From JANQQJ01 sp046290575 (lineage in GTDB: Bacteria > Pseudomonadota > Alphaproteobacteria > SMXS01): DNA of 64,000 nt. Below the pieces are notes generated by a model. It was given only the letters and a program-made list of their open reading frames with translations, made no database searches and was not told the origin of the DNA. Made by a program: the position numbers and the translations under genes. This document shows, piece after piece, positions 25,890-36,646 of this stretch (the stretch's first letter is position 1; every line of letters begins with the position of its first letter). The stretch spans positions 1 to 64,000 of the forward strand of contig JBKAGX010000007.1 of the NCBI GenBank assembly GCA_046290575.1. Reading direction: 5' to 3'.

Positions 25890-27311
25890 TTAGGCGGCTT
25901 CAGCAGCCATGCGTTCGGCTTTTTCGACGGCCTCATCGATGCCGCCGACCATGTAGAATGCCGCTTCCGGCAGGTGATCGTACTCGCCGGCGCAAACCGC
26001 CTTGAAGCTCTTGATGGTATCTTCCAGCGGCACCAGCTTGCCGGGCGCGCCGGTGAAGACCTCGGCAACGAAGAACGGTTGGCTCAGGAAGCGTTGAATC
26101 TTGCGGGCACGGGCGACGACCAGCTTGTCTTCTTCCGACAGCTCATCCATGCCCAGAATGGCGATAATGTCCTGCAGGTTCTTGTAGCGCTGCAGAATTT
26201 CCTGCACCTCACGGGCCACCGCATAGTGTTCTTCACCAACGATCCGGGGGTCGAGAATACGCGACGTTGAATCAAGCGGATCGACCGCCGGGTAGATGCC
26301 CAGCTCCGAAATCGCCCGTGACAGCACGGTCGTGGCATCAAGGTGTGCAAACGACGTTGCAGGCGCGGGATCGGTCAAATCATCCGCGGGCACGTAAATC
26401 GCCTGCACGGACGTGATCGAGCCTTTGTTGGTGGTGGTGATCCGCTCCTGCATGGCGCCCATATCCGTGGCCAGGGTGGGCTGATAGCCCACGGCCGAAG
26501 GAATACGGCCCAGCAGCGCCGACACTTCCGAACCGGCTTGCGTAAAGCGGAAGATGTTGTCGACGAAGAACAGCACGTCCTGACCCTCCTGGTCACGGAA
26601 ATACTCCGCCACGGTCAGACCGGCCAGACCGACGCGGGCGCGGGCGCCCGGCGGCTCATTCATCTGACCGTAGATCAGCGCCACCTTCGAATCGCCTTCC
26701 AGGTCGATAACGCCAGCGTCGATCATTTCATGATAGAGATCGTTGCCCTCACGGGTCCGCTCGCCAACGCCGGCAAACACTGAATAGCCGCCATGCGCCT
26801 TTGCGATGTTGTTGATCAGTTCCTGAATCAGCACCGTCTTGCCCACGCCGGCGCCGCCGAACAGGCCAATCTTGCCGCCACGGGAGTAAGGAGCCAGCAG
26901 ATCCACGACCTTGATGCCGGTGACCAGGATTTCCTGCTCTGTTGCCTGGTCGACAAATGCCGGGGCTTCCGCATGGATCGGCGCACGCTGTGCGGTCTTA
27001 ATCTCGCCGCGTTCATCAATGGGCTCGCCCACCACGTTCATGATCCGGCCCAGTGTTTCGGGACCCACGGGAACCGAAATTGGTTCGCCCGTATCCGTGA
27101 CCTCGTCGCCGCGCACCAGCCCGTCGGTGGTGTCCATGGCGATCGTCCGGACGGTCGATTCGCCCAAATGCTGGGCGACTTCCAGAATCAGGCGATTCCC
27201 GTGGTTGTCGGTTTCCAGCGCGTTCAGAATCGGCGGCAGATTGCCGTCGAACTGAACATCGACAACGGCGCCGATAACCTGGGAAATCCGGCCTGTTAGG
27301 TTGGTGGTCAT
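25890..27311 (-). CDS. atpD: ATP synthase F1 beta subunit
   Basis: 473 residues. The catalytic subunit of the F1 motor. Clear markers: start TGRISQVIGAVVDVQF, P-loop GLFGGAGVGKTVLIQELI near residue 150, GERTREGNDLYHEM, ALIYGQMNEPPGARARVGL, and ALLGRIPSAVGYQPTLATDM. The sequence is complete and undisturbed. It lies 27 bases after atpG and 27 bases before atpC in the direction of transcription. Confidence 0.98.
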   Translation of the reverse strand: MTTNLTGRISQVIGAVVDVQFDGNLPPILNALETDNHGNRLILEVAQHLGESTVRTIAMDTTDGLVRGDEVTDTGEPISVPVGPETLGRIMNVVGEPIDERGEIKTAQRAPIHAEAPAFVDQATEQEILVTGIKVVDLLAPYSRGGKIGLFGGAGVGKTVLIQELINNIAKAHGGYSVFAGVGERTREGNDLYHEMIDAGVIDLEGDSKVALIYGQMNEPPGARARVGLAGLTVAEYFRDQEGQDVLFFVDNIFRFTQAGSEVSALLGRIPSAVGYQPTLATDMGAMQERITTTNKGSITSVQAIYVPADDLTDPAPATSFAHLDATTVLSRAISELGIYPAVDPLDSTSRILDPRIVGEEHYAVAREVQEILQRYKNLQDIIAILGMDELSEEDKLVVARARKIQRFLSQPFFVAEVFTGAPGKLVPLEDTIKSFKAVCAGEYDHLPEAAFYMVGGIDEAVEKAERMAAEAA

Positions 27312-27338
27312 GGTCTTACTCCAGTCGCACGTCTCGGG

Positions 27339-28235
27339 CTAAAGCGCTTCCGCGCCCGAGATGATTTCGATCAGCTCGGTCGTGATGACCGCCTGACGGG
27401 TTCGGTTGTAGTTCAGGGTCAAAGAATCGATCAGATCGCCGGCATTGCGGGTGGCGTTGTCCATGGCGGACATCCGCGCGCCCTGTTCACTGGCGGCATT
27501 TTCCAACAGCGAACGCAGCACCTGAACCGACAGGTTCCGGGGCAGCAGGTCGCGTAAAATCGTCTCTTCATCGGGTTCGTAGTCGTAAACGGCGCCCTGC
27601 AAGCCTGCTTCAAGCGCCTGTTCGCCCTCAGGGACTTCGGGCAATTGCGCCGGGATCAACTGCATTTCGGTGACGATCTGCAGGATGACCGATTTGAAGC
27701 GGTTATAGAACAGGGTGCAGACGTCGAACTCACCGGCATCGAACATGTCGAGGATGCGTTCGGAGATCGGCTGGGCCTCGTCAAAGCTCACCCGGCCGGT
27801 GCCGGACAACTCAATCGTATCGATGATCAAATGACCATAGCTGCGCTGCAGTTGGATCGAGCCTTTGCGGCCCACGCACAGCACTTTGACCGTTTTGCCC
27901 TGCGCCTGCAGCGAATCGATCTTCTTCATCGCCCCGCGCGCAATGGATGAGTTGAAACCGCCGCACAGACCGCGTTCGGCTGTGGCGACAACGATCAGAT
28001 GGACATCCTCCTGGCCGGTGCCAATCAGCAACCGGGGCGCACCCGGCTGATCGGCCATGCCGCCTGCCAGCGACCCAAGCACGGTTTCCATGCGTTCGGC
28101 ATAGGGCCGCGCGGCTTCAACGGCATCCTGCGCCCGGCGCAGTTTCGAGGCCGCGACCATCTGCATGGCGCGGGTGATCTTCTGCGTCGACTTGACGGTG
28201 TCGATCCGATTCCTCAGGTCTTTGAGGCTGGGCAT
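27339..28235 (-). CDS. atpG: ATP synthase F1 gamma subunit
   Basis: 298 residues. The rotating central stalk. The conserved ends are present: MPSLKDLRNRIDTVKSTQKITRAMQMVAASKLRRAQ at the N-terminus and AMDNATRNAGDLIDSLTLNYNRTRQAVITTELIEI at the C-terminus, which form the coiled coil inside the alpha3beta3 ring. The middle has TAERGLCGGFN. Normal length. Confidence 0.97.
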   Translation of the reverse strand: MPSLKDLRNRIDTVKSTQKITRAMQMVAASKLRRAQDAVEAARPYAERMETVLGSLAGGMADQPGAPRLLIGTGQEDVHLIVVATAERGLCGGFNSSIARGAMKKIDSLQAQGKTVKVLCVGRKGSIQLQRSYGHLIIDTIELSGTGRVSFDEAQPISERILDMFDAGEFDVCTLFYNRFKSVILQIVTEMQLIPAQLPEVPEGEQALEAGLQGAVYDYEPDEETILRDLLPRNLSVQVLRSLLENAASEQGARMSAMDNATRNAGDLIDSLTLNYNRTRQAVITTELIEIISGAEAL

Positions 28236-28264
28236 GGCCGCTGTCCCGTGGTTTGGCTAAAGAC

Positions 28265-29793
<1,529 letters not shown>

Positions 29794-29794
<1 letters not shown>

Positions 29795-30354
29795 TATCCA
29801 ACCCCTTTCATGGCAAGCTGCAGATTGGAGAGCTTGGTGCGTAGTGAATTGTCAATCATTCGGGATCCCACACGGACGATCAGGCCGCCCAGTAGGGTAT
29901 CGTCGACGCTCGATTCGATCTGAACGTCGCTGCGCAGTTCGCGCGTCAGGGTCTCACGCAGGGCGTCTGCCTGTTCAGGCGACAGCGGCCGTGCGGATAC
30001 AACTTCAGCCGTGGTTTCACCGCGATGGTCGGCCAGCATGGCGCGGAAAGCATCAATCATGTCGGGCAGGGCGAACAGGCGGCGGTTTTGCGTCACGACG
30101 CCGATGAAACTGCGGGTCAATTCGTCAGCACCGCCTTTTTCCATCACGGTGCCGATGCCGGCCTGCTGGTCCTCGCGGGAGAACAGCGGGCTGTTGACCA
30201 GCTTGGCCAGGTCGTCACTCTCACCGATTAAAGACTTAAAGGACGCCAGATCGCCATAGACCGCGTCCAGTTTACCGGCATTTTTTGCCAACTCGAACAG
30301 TGCGGCGGCGTAGCGTCCTGCTACGCCCGACGACATTGAATTTTGGGTGGCCAC
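29794..30354 (-). CDS. atpH: ATP synthase F1 delta subunit
   Basis: 186 residues. Links F1 to the peripheral stalk. Delta features: GVAGRYAAALFELAKNAGKL at the start and VDDTLLGGLIVRVGSRMIDNSLRTKLSNL at the end. First gene of the operon. The Fo genes (a, c, b) are not here, which is the usual split in alphaproteobacteria. The 178-base gap up to priA presumably holds the operon promoter, though no clear boxes are visible. Confidence 0.96.
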
Positions 30355-30532
30355 GTTGGCGCCTCTTTGAGAGACATTTCCTAAGGGTGGAAAGTCGATG
30401 AAACCTGCAGAATTCCTTGGCTTTTACACCCGCACGAATGCCGCCGGGTGCGCGACGGCGCGAGTGTTAGCACACCGTTTTGCGCGGTGCAACAGAGTCC
30501 GGTTTGCGTCTATCACAGTGCCGTAATGTTCC

Positions 30533-32692
30533 CTACAAAAAGCTGTAGGGGTCGATGTCGATTGTGACCCGGACGGTCGACTTATCGGGCACCGATGACA
30601 GCCAGTCTTTCAGAATGCCCTGCAGGTTGGGGCCGCGCTGCGCCTTGATCAGCAGACGGTAGCGAAACCGGCCGCGCAGCCTGGCAAAGGGGGCCGGTGC
30701 CGGTCCAAGTATGGTCAGGCCGCCAATCCGTGGGGCCGCCTGCGCAAGCCGTCGGGCCTGGGCTGAAACGTCGGCTTCGTTGTTGCCTGAGAGAATCAGA
30801 GCGGCCAAACGGCCAAAGGGCGGCCAACCGCCTTCGCGGCGATTCTCTGACTCGGCAGCGTAGAACGCGGGGCCATCGCCACCCACCAACGCTTCCATCA
30901 CCGGGTGGTCGGGCATGTATGTCTGGATCAGCACCCGGCCCGGCCGCGCGGCGCGGCCGGCACGTCCCGCGACCTGCCACAGCTGTTGGTAGGTTCGTTC
31001 GCCCGCCCGAAGGTCGCCGCCCGAGAGGCCCAAATCCGCATCGACGATGCCGACCAGGGTCAGCATCGGGAAGTGATGCCCTTTGGTCACCAATTGGGTG
31101 CCCACGACGATATCGAGTTCATGCTTTTCGATTCGCCGGATGAAGTTCTGCACCTCCTGCGGCGATTTTACCGTATCGCTGGCCATCACCGCGACCCGAA
31201 GATCCGGAAACAGGCCGCTGACTTCCTCGGCCAGCCGCTCGACGCCGGGCCCGTAGGGGACGATTTTATCTTCGACGCCGCAATTGGGGCAGGCGCGGGG
31301 CATCGGCATGGAAAAGTCGCAATAATGGCAGCGCAGCCGCCCGCCGAACCGGTGAACGACCAGCGGCGCGGAGCAATTGTCGCGTTGCAGCCGGTGGCCG
31401 CAGGCCTTGCAGATCGCCGCGGGCGCGTAGCCACGCCGGTTCAGAAACAGAAGCGACTGTTCGCCGGCTTCTGCCGTCTCCCGCACGGCGGCCACAAGAT
31501 CAGGGGACAGGTAATGCCCGCGATCGAGCACCTGCGCGCGCATATCGACGGTTTTGACCTCGGGCAGTGTCGCGCCGCCATGCCGCTCGGGCAGGGTGAC
31601 ATGGCCATATTTGCCATTCTGGCAGTTCGTCATGGTCTCCAGCGACGGCGTCGCTGAAACCAGAACAGCCGGGCAATCGGCCAGCGAGGCGCGGACCACG
31701 GCCATGTCGCGGCCCTGATACACCACCTGGTCTTCCTGCTTGTAGGCCTGGTCGTGTTCTTCATCGACGATCACCAGCCGTAGGTTGGTGAAGGGCAGGA
31801 AGAGCGCGGACCGGGCGCCGACGACTACCCTGGCGTCGCCGCGTGCTGCCGCCAGCCAGGCGGCCCGGCGGCCCGGACCGGTCAGATTGGAGTGCCAGGC
31901 AAGCGGACGCGCGCCGAAGCGTGTTTCGAATCGCTCCAGCAGCTGGTTGGTCAGGGCGATTTCAGGTACCAGCACCAGAATCTGGGCAGTTTCATCTGTT
32001 CTCAGCGCTTCGGCAATAGCCTCGAAATAGACCTCGGTCTTGCCGGAACCGGTCACGCCTTCGAGTAGGATTGTCGAATAGGCGCCTTTCTTGATTGTTT
32101 GGCAGAGCGCATCCGCCGCCGCCGCCTGGCCCTGCGACAACACGGGGCCTTCGTGATTTGGATCAGGTTGGACCATGCCGGTATCGCCGAGGTCCAGTTC
32201 CAGCCGTTCCAGGACGTTCTGATCCGCCAGTCCGGTGATAACCCCTGTACTCACCGCGGCGGCCTCGGCAATATCCGTAGCGCTTCGCGCCAGGCCACTC
32301 TCGAGCACCTCAAGCACCCGGGCTCGGGCTGCAGTCATGCGTTCAGGCTGTTGACCGTTCCAGCGGTAGCGGATCAGCGGGCGTATCTGTTTGAAGAGGC
32401 TGGGTGTGGCAATCGCCATGCGCAGGACGGAGCCGGTTGGCGTCATGGTGTATCGAGCGACCCAGTCGATGAACTGGCGACTGGCCTCCGGCAGCGGCGG
32501 CAGGTCGAGAACCTGCTGAACCGGTTTCAGTTTTGATGGATCAGGCGCGTCTTTGGCCTCTGTGCCGTCCCAGATGACACCGATTCGGATGCGCGGCCCC
32601 AGCGGCACCTGGACAAACTGACCCGCCGACACACTTATGCCATCGGGCAGCGAATAGTCGTAAGCCCCCGGTATCCCAAGCGGGAGCAGCAC
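30533..32692 (-). CDS. priA: Primosomal helicase PriA
   Basis: 719 residues. Restarts stalled replication forks by reloading the primosome. Start GTG 32692; there is no ATG, GTG or TTG further upstream before a stop. The 3' DNA-binding domain is at the N-terminus (LLPLGIPGAYDYSLPDG). Helicase: Walker A LLEGVTGSGKTEVYFE near 215, Walker B VIVDEEHDQAYKQ near 310, VSATPSLE. Zinc-binding loops with paired cysteines follow: CKACGHRLQRDNC, CHYCDFSMPMPRACPNCG. Then GTQLVTKGHHFPMLTLVGIVDAD and QVAGRAGRAARPG. All expected motifs are intact. Confidence 0.96.
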   Translation of the reverse strand: MLLPLGIPGAYDYSLPDGISVSAGQFVQVPLGPRIRIGVIWDGTEAKDAPDPSKLKPVQQVLDLPPLPEASRQFIDWVARYTMTPTGSVLRMAIATPSLFKQIRPLIRYRWNGQQPERMTAARARVLEVLESGLARSATDIAEAAAVSTGVITGLADQNVLERLELDLGDTGMVQPDPNHEGPVLSQGQAAAADALCQTIKKGAYSTILLEGVTGSGKTEVYFEAIAEALRTDETAQILVLVPEIALTNQLLERFETRFGARPLAWHSNLTGPGRRAAWLAAARGDARVVVGARSALFLPFTNLRLVIVDEEHDQAYKQEDQVVYQGRDMAVVRASLADCPAVLVSATPSLETMTNCQNGKYGHVTLPERHGGATLPEVKTVDMRAQVLDRGHYLSPDLVAAVRETAEAGEQSLLFLNRRGYAPAAICKACGHRLQRDNCSAPLVVHRFGGRLRCHYCDFSMPMPRACPNCGVEDKIVPYGPGVERLAEEVSGLFPDLRVAVMASDTVKSPQEVQNFIRRIEKHELDIVVGTQLVTKGHHFPMLTLVGIVDADLGLSGGDLRAGERTYQQLWQVAGRAGRAARPGRVLIQTYMPDHPVMEALVGGDGPAFYAAESENRREGGWPPFGRLAALILSGNNEADVSAQARRLAQAAPRIGGLTILGPAPAPFARLRGRFRYRLLIKAQRGPNLQGILKDWLSSVPDKSTVRVTIDIDPYSFL

Positions 32693-32819
32693 CTTTACGG
32701 TTCTGGGCCGGGGGTCACTGGAACGTCTGCTTGGCAGGGTCTGGCGCCTTTCCTAGAATGCGCGCCGTTGGGAGCGCGACGGCAACCATGATGGTGCCGC
32801 GATTGAGGGATTTGTATCC

Positions 32820-33476
32820 ATGAAATTCTTTGTTGATACCGCCGATACGGCTGAAATTCGTGATCTTGCCGAAAGTGGCCTGCTGGATGGTGTCACCACC
32901 AACCCGTCTTTGATCGCCAAAGCCGGGGGCGACTTCTTTGAAATTCTCAAAGACATCTGCGACGCGGTCGATGGCCCCGTCAGCGCCGAGGTCACGGCGG
33001 TCGACGCACCTGCGATGATCGCCGAAGGCGAGAAACTGGCCAAGCTGGCAGACAACATTACGGTGAAGGTGCCGTTAACGCTGGATGGCCTCAAGACGTG
33101 CCGTCACCTTTCCAATCAGGGCATCATGGTGAATGTCACTCTTTGCTTTTCTGCGGTTCAGGCGTTGATGGCGGGTAAGGCCGGCGCCACTTTCATTTCG
33201 CCGTTTGTCGGAAGACTAGATGATATTTCTCAAGACGGAATGCAGTTAATCGCTGATATTCGTCAAATTTATAATAATTATGAACAAATAAATACTGAGA
33301 TTCTTGTTGCAAGTATTCGCAATCCGACGCATGTTTTACGCTCTGCGCTTCTGGGAGCTGATGTCTGTACTATTCCGCCTGCCGTCCTTCGGCAGTTGGT
33401 GCAGCATCCACTGACTGACCGTGGGCTTGAGGCTTTCTTGGCTGATTGGGCTAAGACAGGACAAAGCATCACGTAA
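32820..33476 (+). CDS. fsa: Transaldolase of the TalC/FSA type
   Basis: 218 residues. A short class I aldolase, either a transaldolase of the pentose phosphate pathway or a fructose-6-phosphate aldolase; the sequence does not separate the two. Motifs: MKFFVDTADTAEIRDLAE, DGVTTNPSLIAKAG, the Schiff-base lysine in NITVKVPLTLDGL near residue 86, FISPFVGRLDD and EILVASIRNPTHV. Codon use changes sharply inside the gene: from about 33205 onward it turns AT-rich (25% GC in 33241-33300, my count) although the protein stays conserved. Followed without a gap by the DUF484 gene (TAAATG). Confidence 0.93.
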   Translation: MKFFVDTADTAEIRDLAESGLLDGVTTNPSLIAKAGGDFFEILKDICDAVDGPVSAEVTAVDAPAMIAEGEKLAKLADNITVKVPLTLDGLKTCRHLSNQGIMVNVTLCFSAVQALMAGKAGATFISPFVGRLDDISQDGMQLIADIRQIYNNYEQINTEILVASIRNPTHVLRSALLGADVCTIPPAVLRQLVQHPLTDRGLEAFLADWAKTGQSIT

Positions 33477-34175
33477 ATGAGCCAACTTTCTAAAGACACA
33501 ATTGTAACCTATCTGAAGGAACACCCTGAAGTACTGACCGAGTTGCTGCCACCGCCATCATCGCGTGGGCAGAAGGTCGTGGATTTTCAGAGTCACCTGA
33601 TAGACCGTTTGCGGCGCGAGGTTTCTGTGCGCCGGGCCGACAATGACGATCTTGTCGACACATCGCGCACAAACCTGACCAGTCAGCGACGAGTCCACGA
33701 GGCTGCGCTGGCGCTTCTGAAGCCGTCGAAACTGGCTGATCTGGCATGGATGGTCGCCAATGATTTGCGCGATTATCTCGCCGTTGACGTTTCGGTTCTT
33801 TGCATCGACCACCGGGCGGCCTGGCCGCAGCGGGAGGTGCAGTCAGCGCTTCTGTTGCCGCCGACCCTGATGGCAGCACAGTTTCCTGAAGGGCTGAAAG
33901 TGAGTTTGGGCGAGACCGGGTCGGCAGCCGAAGAGATATTCGGCCCCATGGCCCGTGTCGTACGCTCGCAGGCACTGGTCCGGCTCGATCTGGGCGGTAA
34001 CCAGCTCGTCGGCGTGCTGGCGCTGGGTGACCGTGATCCGGAAACGTTCGAATCCGGTCATGGCACGCAACTCTTGCGGTTTTTGGGAGACATGCTAGCC
34101 ATTCGACTGAAACAACTCATTCCCGAGACGTTTCCAGTTGAAGAGGCTCGGTGGCAGAACCCGGAGATCGGATAG
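33477..34175 (+). CDS. DUF484 family protein
   Basis: 232 residues. The N-terminus has the family pattern IVTYLKEHPEVLTELLPPPSSRG and VDFQSHLIDRLRREV, a coiled segment follows, and residues ~90-220 form a GAF-like domain (LAWMVANDLRDYLAVDVSVL, VRLDLGGNQLVGVLALGDRDP, HGTQLLRFLGDMLAIRL). Function unknown. It starts one base after fsa's stop and overlaps xerC by 25 bases. Its steady position before xerC in proteobacteria suggests some link to recombination or chromosome segregation, but this is inference. Confidence 0.9.
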   Translation: MSQLSKDTIVTYLKEHPEVLTELLPPPSSRGQKVVDFQSHLIDRLRREVSVRRADNDDLVDTSRTNLTSQRRVHEAALALLKPSKLADLAWMVANDLRDYLAVDVSVLCIDHRAAWPQREVQSALLLPPTLMAAQFPEGLKVSLGETGSAAEEIFGPMARVVRSQALVRLDLGGNQLVGVLALGDRDPETFESGHGTQLLRFLGDMLAIRLKQLIPETFPVEEARWQNPEIG

Positions 34176-35116
34176 AGCGACTGCTGGCTGGGTTGCCAGC
34201 CGACGCCAGCGCTGCGGCGCTGGCGGCCTCATGGGTGCGCTATCTGGCAAGTGAGCGCCGGTTGGCGGCACACACGCTGACGTCCTATCTGCGCGACCTG
34301 AATGACTTCCTGCATTTTCTGCAGGGGCATTTTGGCCGCGTCGCGGGTCCTGTCACGCTGGAGACGTTGACGGTCCCTGATTTCCGCGCCTGGCTGGCCA
34401 ACCGCCGCCGCAACGGCCAATCGCCGCGCTCCACGGCCCGGGCGCTGTCTGCGATCCGCAATTTCTATCGCTTCCTGGACCGAACCGGCGTTCTATCAAA
34501 CGCCGCTCTTGGGGCGGTTTCGTCTCCCAGGCAACCGCACACCGTGCCGCGCCCCCTGTCGGAAACGGGTGCGGCTGCGGTGCTCGATGACATCGGCTCA
34601 CTCAGCGAGGACGGCTGGGTAGCCGACCGGGATACGGCGGTGGTCACCCTGCTTTATGGCTGCGGGTTGCGGATCTCCGAGGCGCTGGACCTGAACCGCC
34701 GGGACGTGCCGCAGGGCGACTCCATGATTGTGAAGGGCAAGGGTGGCAAGGAGCGGCTGGTGCCTGTGTTGCCCGTGGTGCGTACGGCTATTGATGCCTA
34801 CCTGTCCGGCGTTCCGTACGACCTGAAGCCCGATGACCCGCTCTTTGTCGGGGTGCGGGGCAAGCGGCTCAACCCCGGCATTATCCAGAAGCAAATTCGC
34901 ATTCTGCGCGGCGCGCTGGGGCTGCCGCCCTCGGCGACGCCCCATTCGCTGCGCCACTCCTTAGCCACGCACCTTCTGTCCAGCGGTGGGGACTTACGGA
35001 CGATTCAGGAGTTGCTGGGCCATGCCTCGCTGAAGTCCACCCAGCACTACACCGAGGTCGATGCCGAACAGCTGCTGGCGGTATACGACGCCGCGCACCC
35101 GAAGGCGCGAGGGTAG
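34151..35116 (+). CDS. xerC: Tyrosine recombinase XerC
   Basis: 321 residues, GTG start. Resolves chromosome dimers at dif with XerD. SAM-like N-terminal domain (RYLASERRLAAHTLTSYLRD), then the catalytic domain with all six residues: Arg174 in GCGLRISEAL, Lys197 in VKGKGGKERLVP, His265 and Arg268 in PHSLRHSLATHLL, His291 in LLGHASL and nucleophile Tyr300 in STQHYTEV. This is a housekeeping recombinase, not an island integrase. Confidence 0.95.
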   Translation: MAEPGDRIERLLAGLPADASAAALAASWVRYLASERRLAAHTLTSYLRDLNDFLHFLQGHFGRVAGPVTLETLTVPDFRAWLANRRRNGQSPRSTARALSAIRNFYRFLDRTGVLSNAALGAVSSPRQPHTVPRPLSETGAAAVLDDIGSLSEDGWVADRDTAVVTLLYGCGLRISEALDLNRRDVPQGDSMIVKGKGGKERLVPVLPVVRTAIDAYLSGVPYDLKPDDPLFVGVRGKRLNPGIIQKQIRILRGALGLPPSATPHSLRHSLATHLLSSGGDLRTIQELLGHASLKSTQHYTEVDAEQLLAVYDAAHPKARG

Positions 35117-35138
35117 GAGGCCGCTTTGCGGTCCGGTT

Positions 35139-35195
35139 CGTTCGTGCTTCGAGACGCGTCCTCCGCGATGCTACGGGCGCTCCTCAGCACGAACG
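35139..35195. repeat. REP-like palindrome between xerC and lpdA
   Basis: Perfect 10-bp arms CGTTCGTGCT (35139-35148) and AGCACGAACG (35186-35195) enclose a 37-base centre with CTTCGAGACGCG. It sits between the 3' ends of convergent genes, so it may also act as a two-way terminator. The layout matches short palindromic repeats scattered in alphaproteobacterial genomes. Confidence 0.65.
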
Positions 35196-35209
35196 GCTTT
35201 GCCTTCTGC

Positions 35210-36616
35210 CTACATATGAACCGGGCTGCCGGTAACGGCCAGCGCCGCTTCCTTCATGCTTTCGGTCAGGGTCGGGTGGGCGTGCATGGTGAGCGCGATA
35301 TCTTCTGAAGACGCATCGAACTCCATCGCCAGCACGGCTTCTGCGATCAGGTTGCCTGCGTCGGCGCCGATGATGTGAACCCCCAGCACCCGGTCGGTTT
35401 TCTTGTCCGCCAGAATCTTGATGAAGCCCTCCGCATGCAGGCCGACCTTGGCCTTGGCGTTGGCCATAAAGGGGAACTTGCCGACATTGTAGTCGACCCC
35501 TTCGTCTTTAAGCTGCTCCTCAGTCTTGCCAACGGACGCGACCTCAGGGGCGGTGTAGACCACGCCCGGAATCGCGTCATAGTTCACATGGCCGACATGG
35601 CCCGCGATGACATCAGCGCAGGCATGACCTTCATCCATGGCCTTATGGGCCAGCATCGGCCCGGCGATCACGTCGCCGATGGCATAGATGTGGTCGACAT
35701 TGGTCCTCCAGTGCTCGTCGATCTCGATCTGGCCCTTGTCATTGGCTTTCACGCCAGCGGCATCCAGGTTCAGCCCCTCGGTGAACGGCTTGCGACCGAC
35801 GGAAACCAGCACATAATCGCAGTCCAGCACTTCGGCGTCGCCGCCATCGGCGGGTTCGATGGTGACCTTGGCCTTGGTTTTCAGCGCCTCAACACCGGTC
35901 ACCTTGGTGCCGGTCTTGATGGTGAAGCCCTGTTTGGTGAGAATCTTGGTGAATTCCTTGGCGACTTCGCCGTCCATGCCGGGGACGATCCGATCAAGAT
36001 ATTCAACGACTGTGACTTCCGATCCCAAGCGCGCCCAGACCGATCCCATTTCCAGACCGATATAGCCGCCGCCGATGACCACGAGATGCTTCGGCACATC
36101 GGGCAAAGACAGCGCGCCCGTGGAGGACACGACGCGGTCCTCGTCGATTTCGACGCCGGGGATCGACGCGGGTTCGGAGCCGGTCGCGATGACGATGTTC
36201 TTGCCCGTAACCGTCTGCTTCCCGCCGTCTTCGTCGGTGACCTCGACGGTGTTCTTGTCCTTGAAGCTGCCCCAGCCCTTCAGGTAGGTAACCTTGTACT
36301 TCTTGAACAGGCCCTCGACCCCGGAGGTCAGTCCCTTCACCGTCTTGTCCTTGTAGGACATCATCGTATCGAGATCGAGTTCGACATCCGACACCTTCAC
36401 ACCCAGGGAGGCGTGGCTGCTGCTGGCGTCGTGAAACACCTCAGAAGCATGCAGAAGGGCTTTCGACGGAATACAGCCGACATTGAGGCAGGTGCCACCC
36501 AAAGCGCCGCGGCCTTCGATACAGGCCACATTGAGGCCCAGCTGGGCCGCACGGATCGCTGCCACGTAGCCGCCGGGGCCGCCGCCGATTACCACAACAT
36601 CATAGCTGTCGCTCAT
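35210..36616 (-). CDS. lpdA: Dihydrolipoyl dehydrogenase (E3)
   Basis: 468 residues. Reoxidises dihydrolipoamide of 2-oxoacid dehydrogenase complexes with NAD. FAD fold: VVVIGGGPGGYVAAIRAAQLG at the start, redox disulfide in GGTCLNVGCIPSKALLH near 41-55, NAD fold VVIGGGYIGLEMGSVWARLG near 180, YAIGDVIAGPMLAHKA near 315, and the catalytic His-Glu pair in the C-terminal MHAHPTLTESMKEA. Last gene of the TCA block, 30 bases after odhB. Confidence 0.97.
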   Translation of the reverse strand: MSDSYDVVVIGGGPGGYVAAIRAAQLGLNVACIEGRGALGGTCLNVGCIPSKALLHASEVFHDASSSHASLGVKVSDVELDLDTMMSYKDKTVKGLTSGVEGLFKKYKVTYLKGWGSFKDKNTVEVTDEDGGKQTVTGKNIVIATGSEPASIPGVEIDEDRVVSSTGALSLPDVPKHLVVIGGGYIGLEMGSVWARLGSEVTVVEYLDRIVPGMDGEVAKEFTKILTKQGFTIKTGTKVTGVEALKTKAKVTIEPADGGDAEVLDCDYVLVSVGRKPFTEGLNLDAAGVKANDKGQIEIDEHWRTNVDHIYAIGDVIAGPMLAHKAMDEGHACADVIAGHVGHVNYDAIPGVVYTAPEVASVGKTEEQLKDEGVDYNVGKFPFMANAKAKVGLHAEGFIKILADKKTDRVLGVHIIGADAGNLIAEAVLAMEFDASSEDIALTMHAHPTLTESMKEAALAVTGSPVHM

Positions 36617-36646
36617 AGTCTTCCTCGCTGAATTCTTGTGTGCTTA

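Noticed and set aside
30531..30550. Hairpin CCCTACA/TGTAGGG as priA terminator
   Set aside because: It overlaps the priA stop codon and has no T-run after it on either strand.
34151..35116. xerC as the integrase of a mobile element
   Set aside because: Its neighbours (fsa, DUF484, lpdA) are core genes and it has the full housekeeping XerC pattern.
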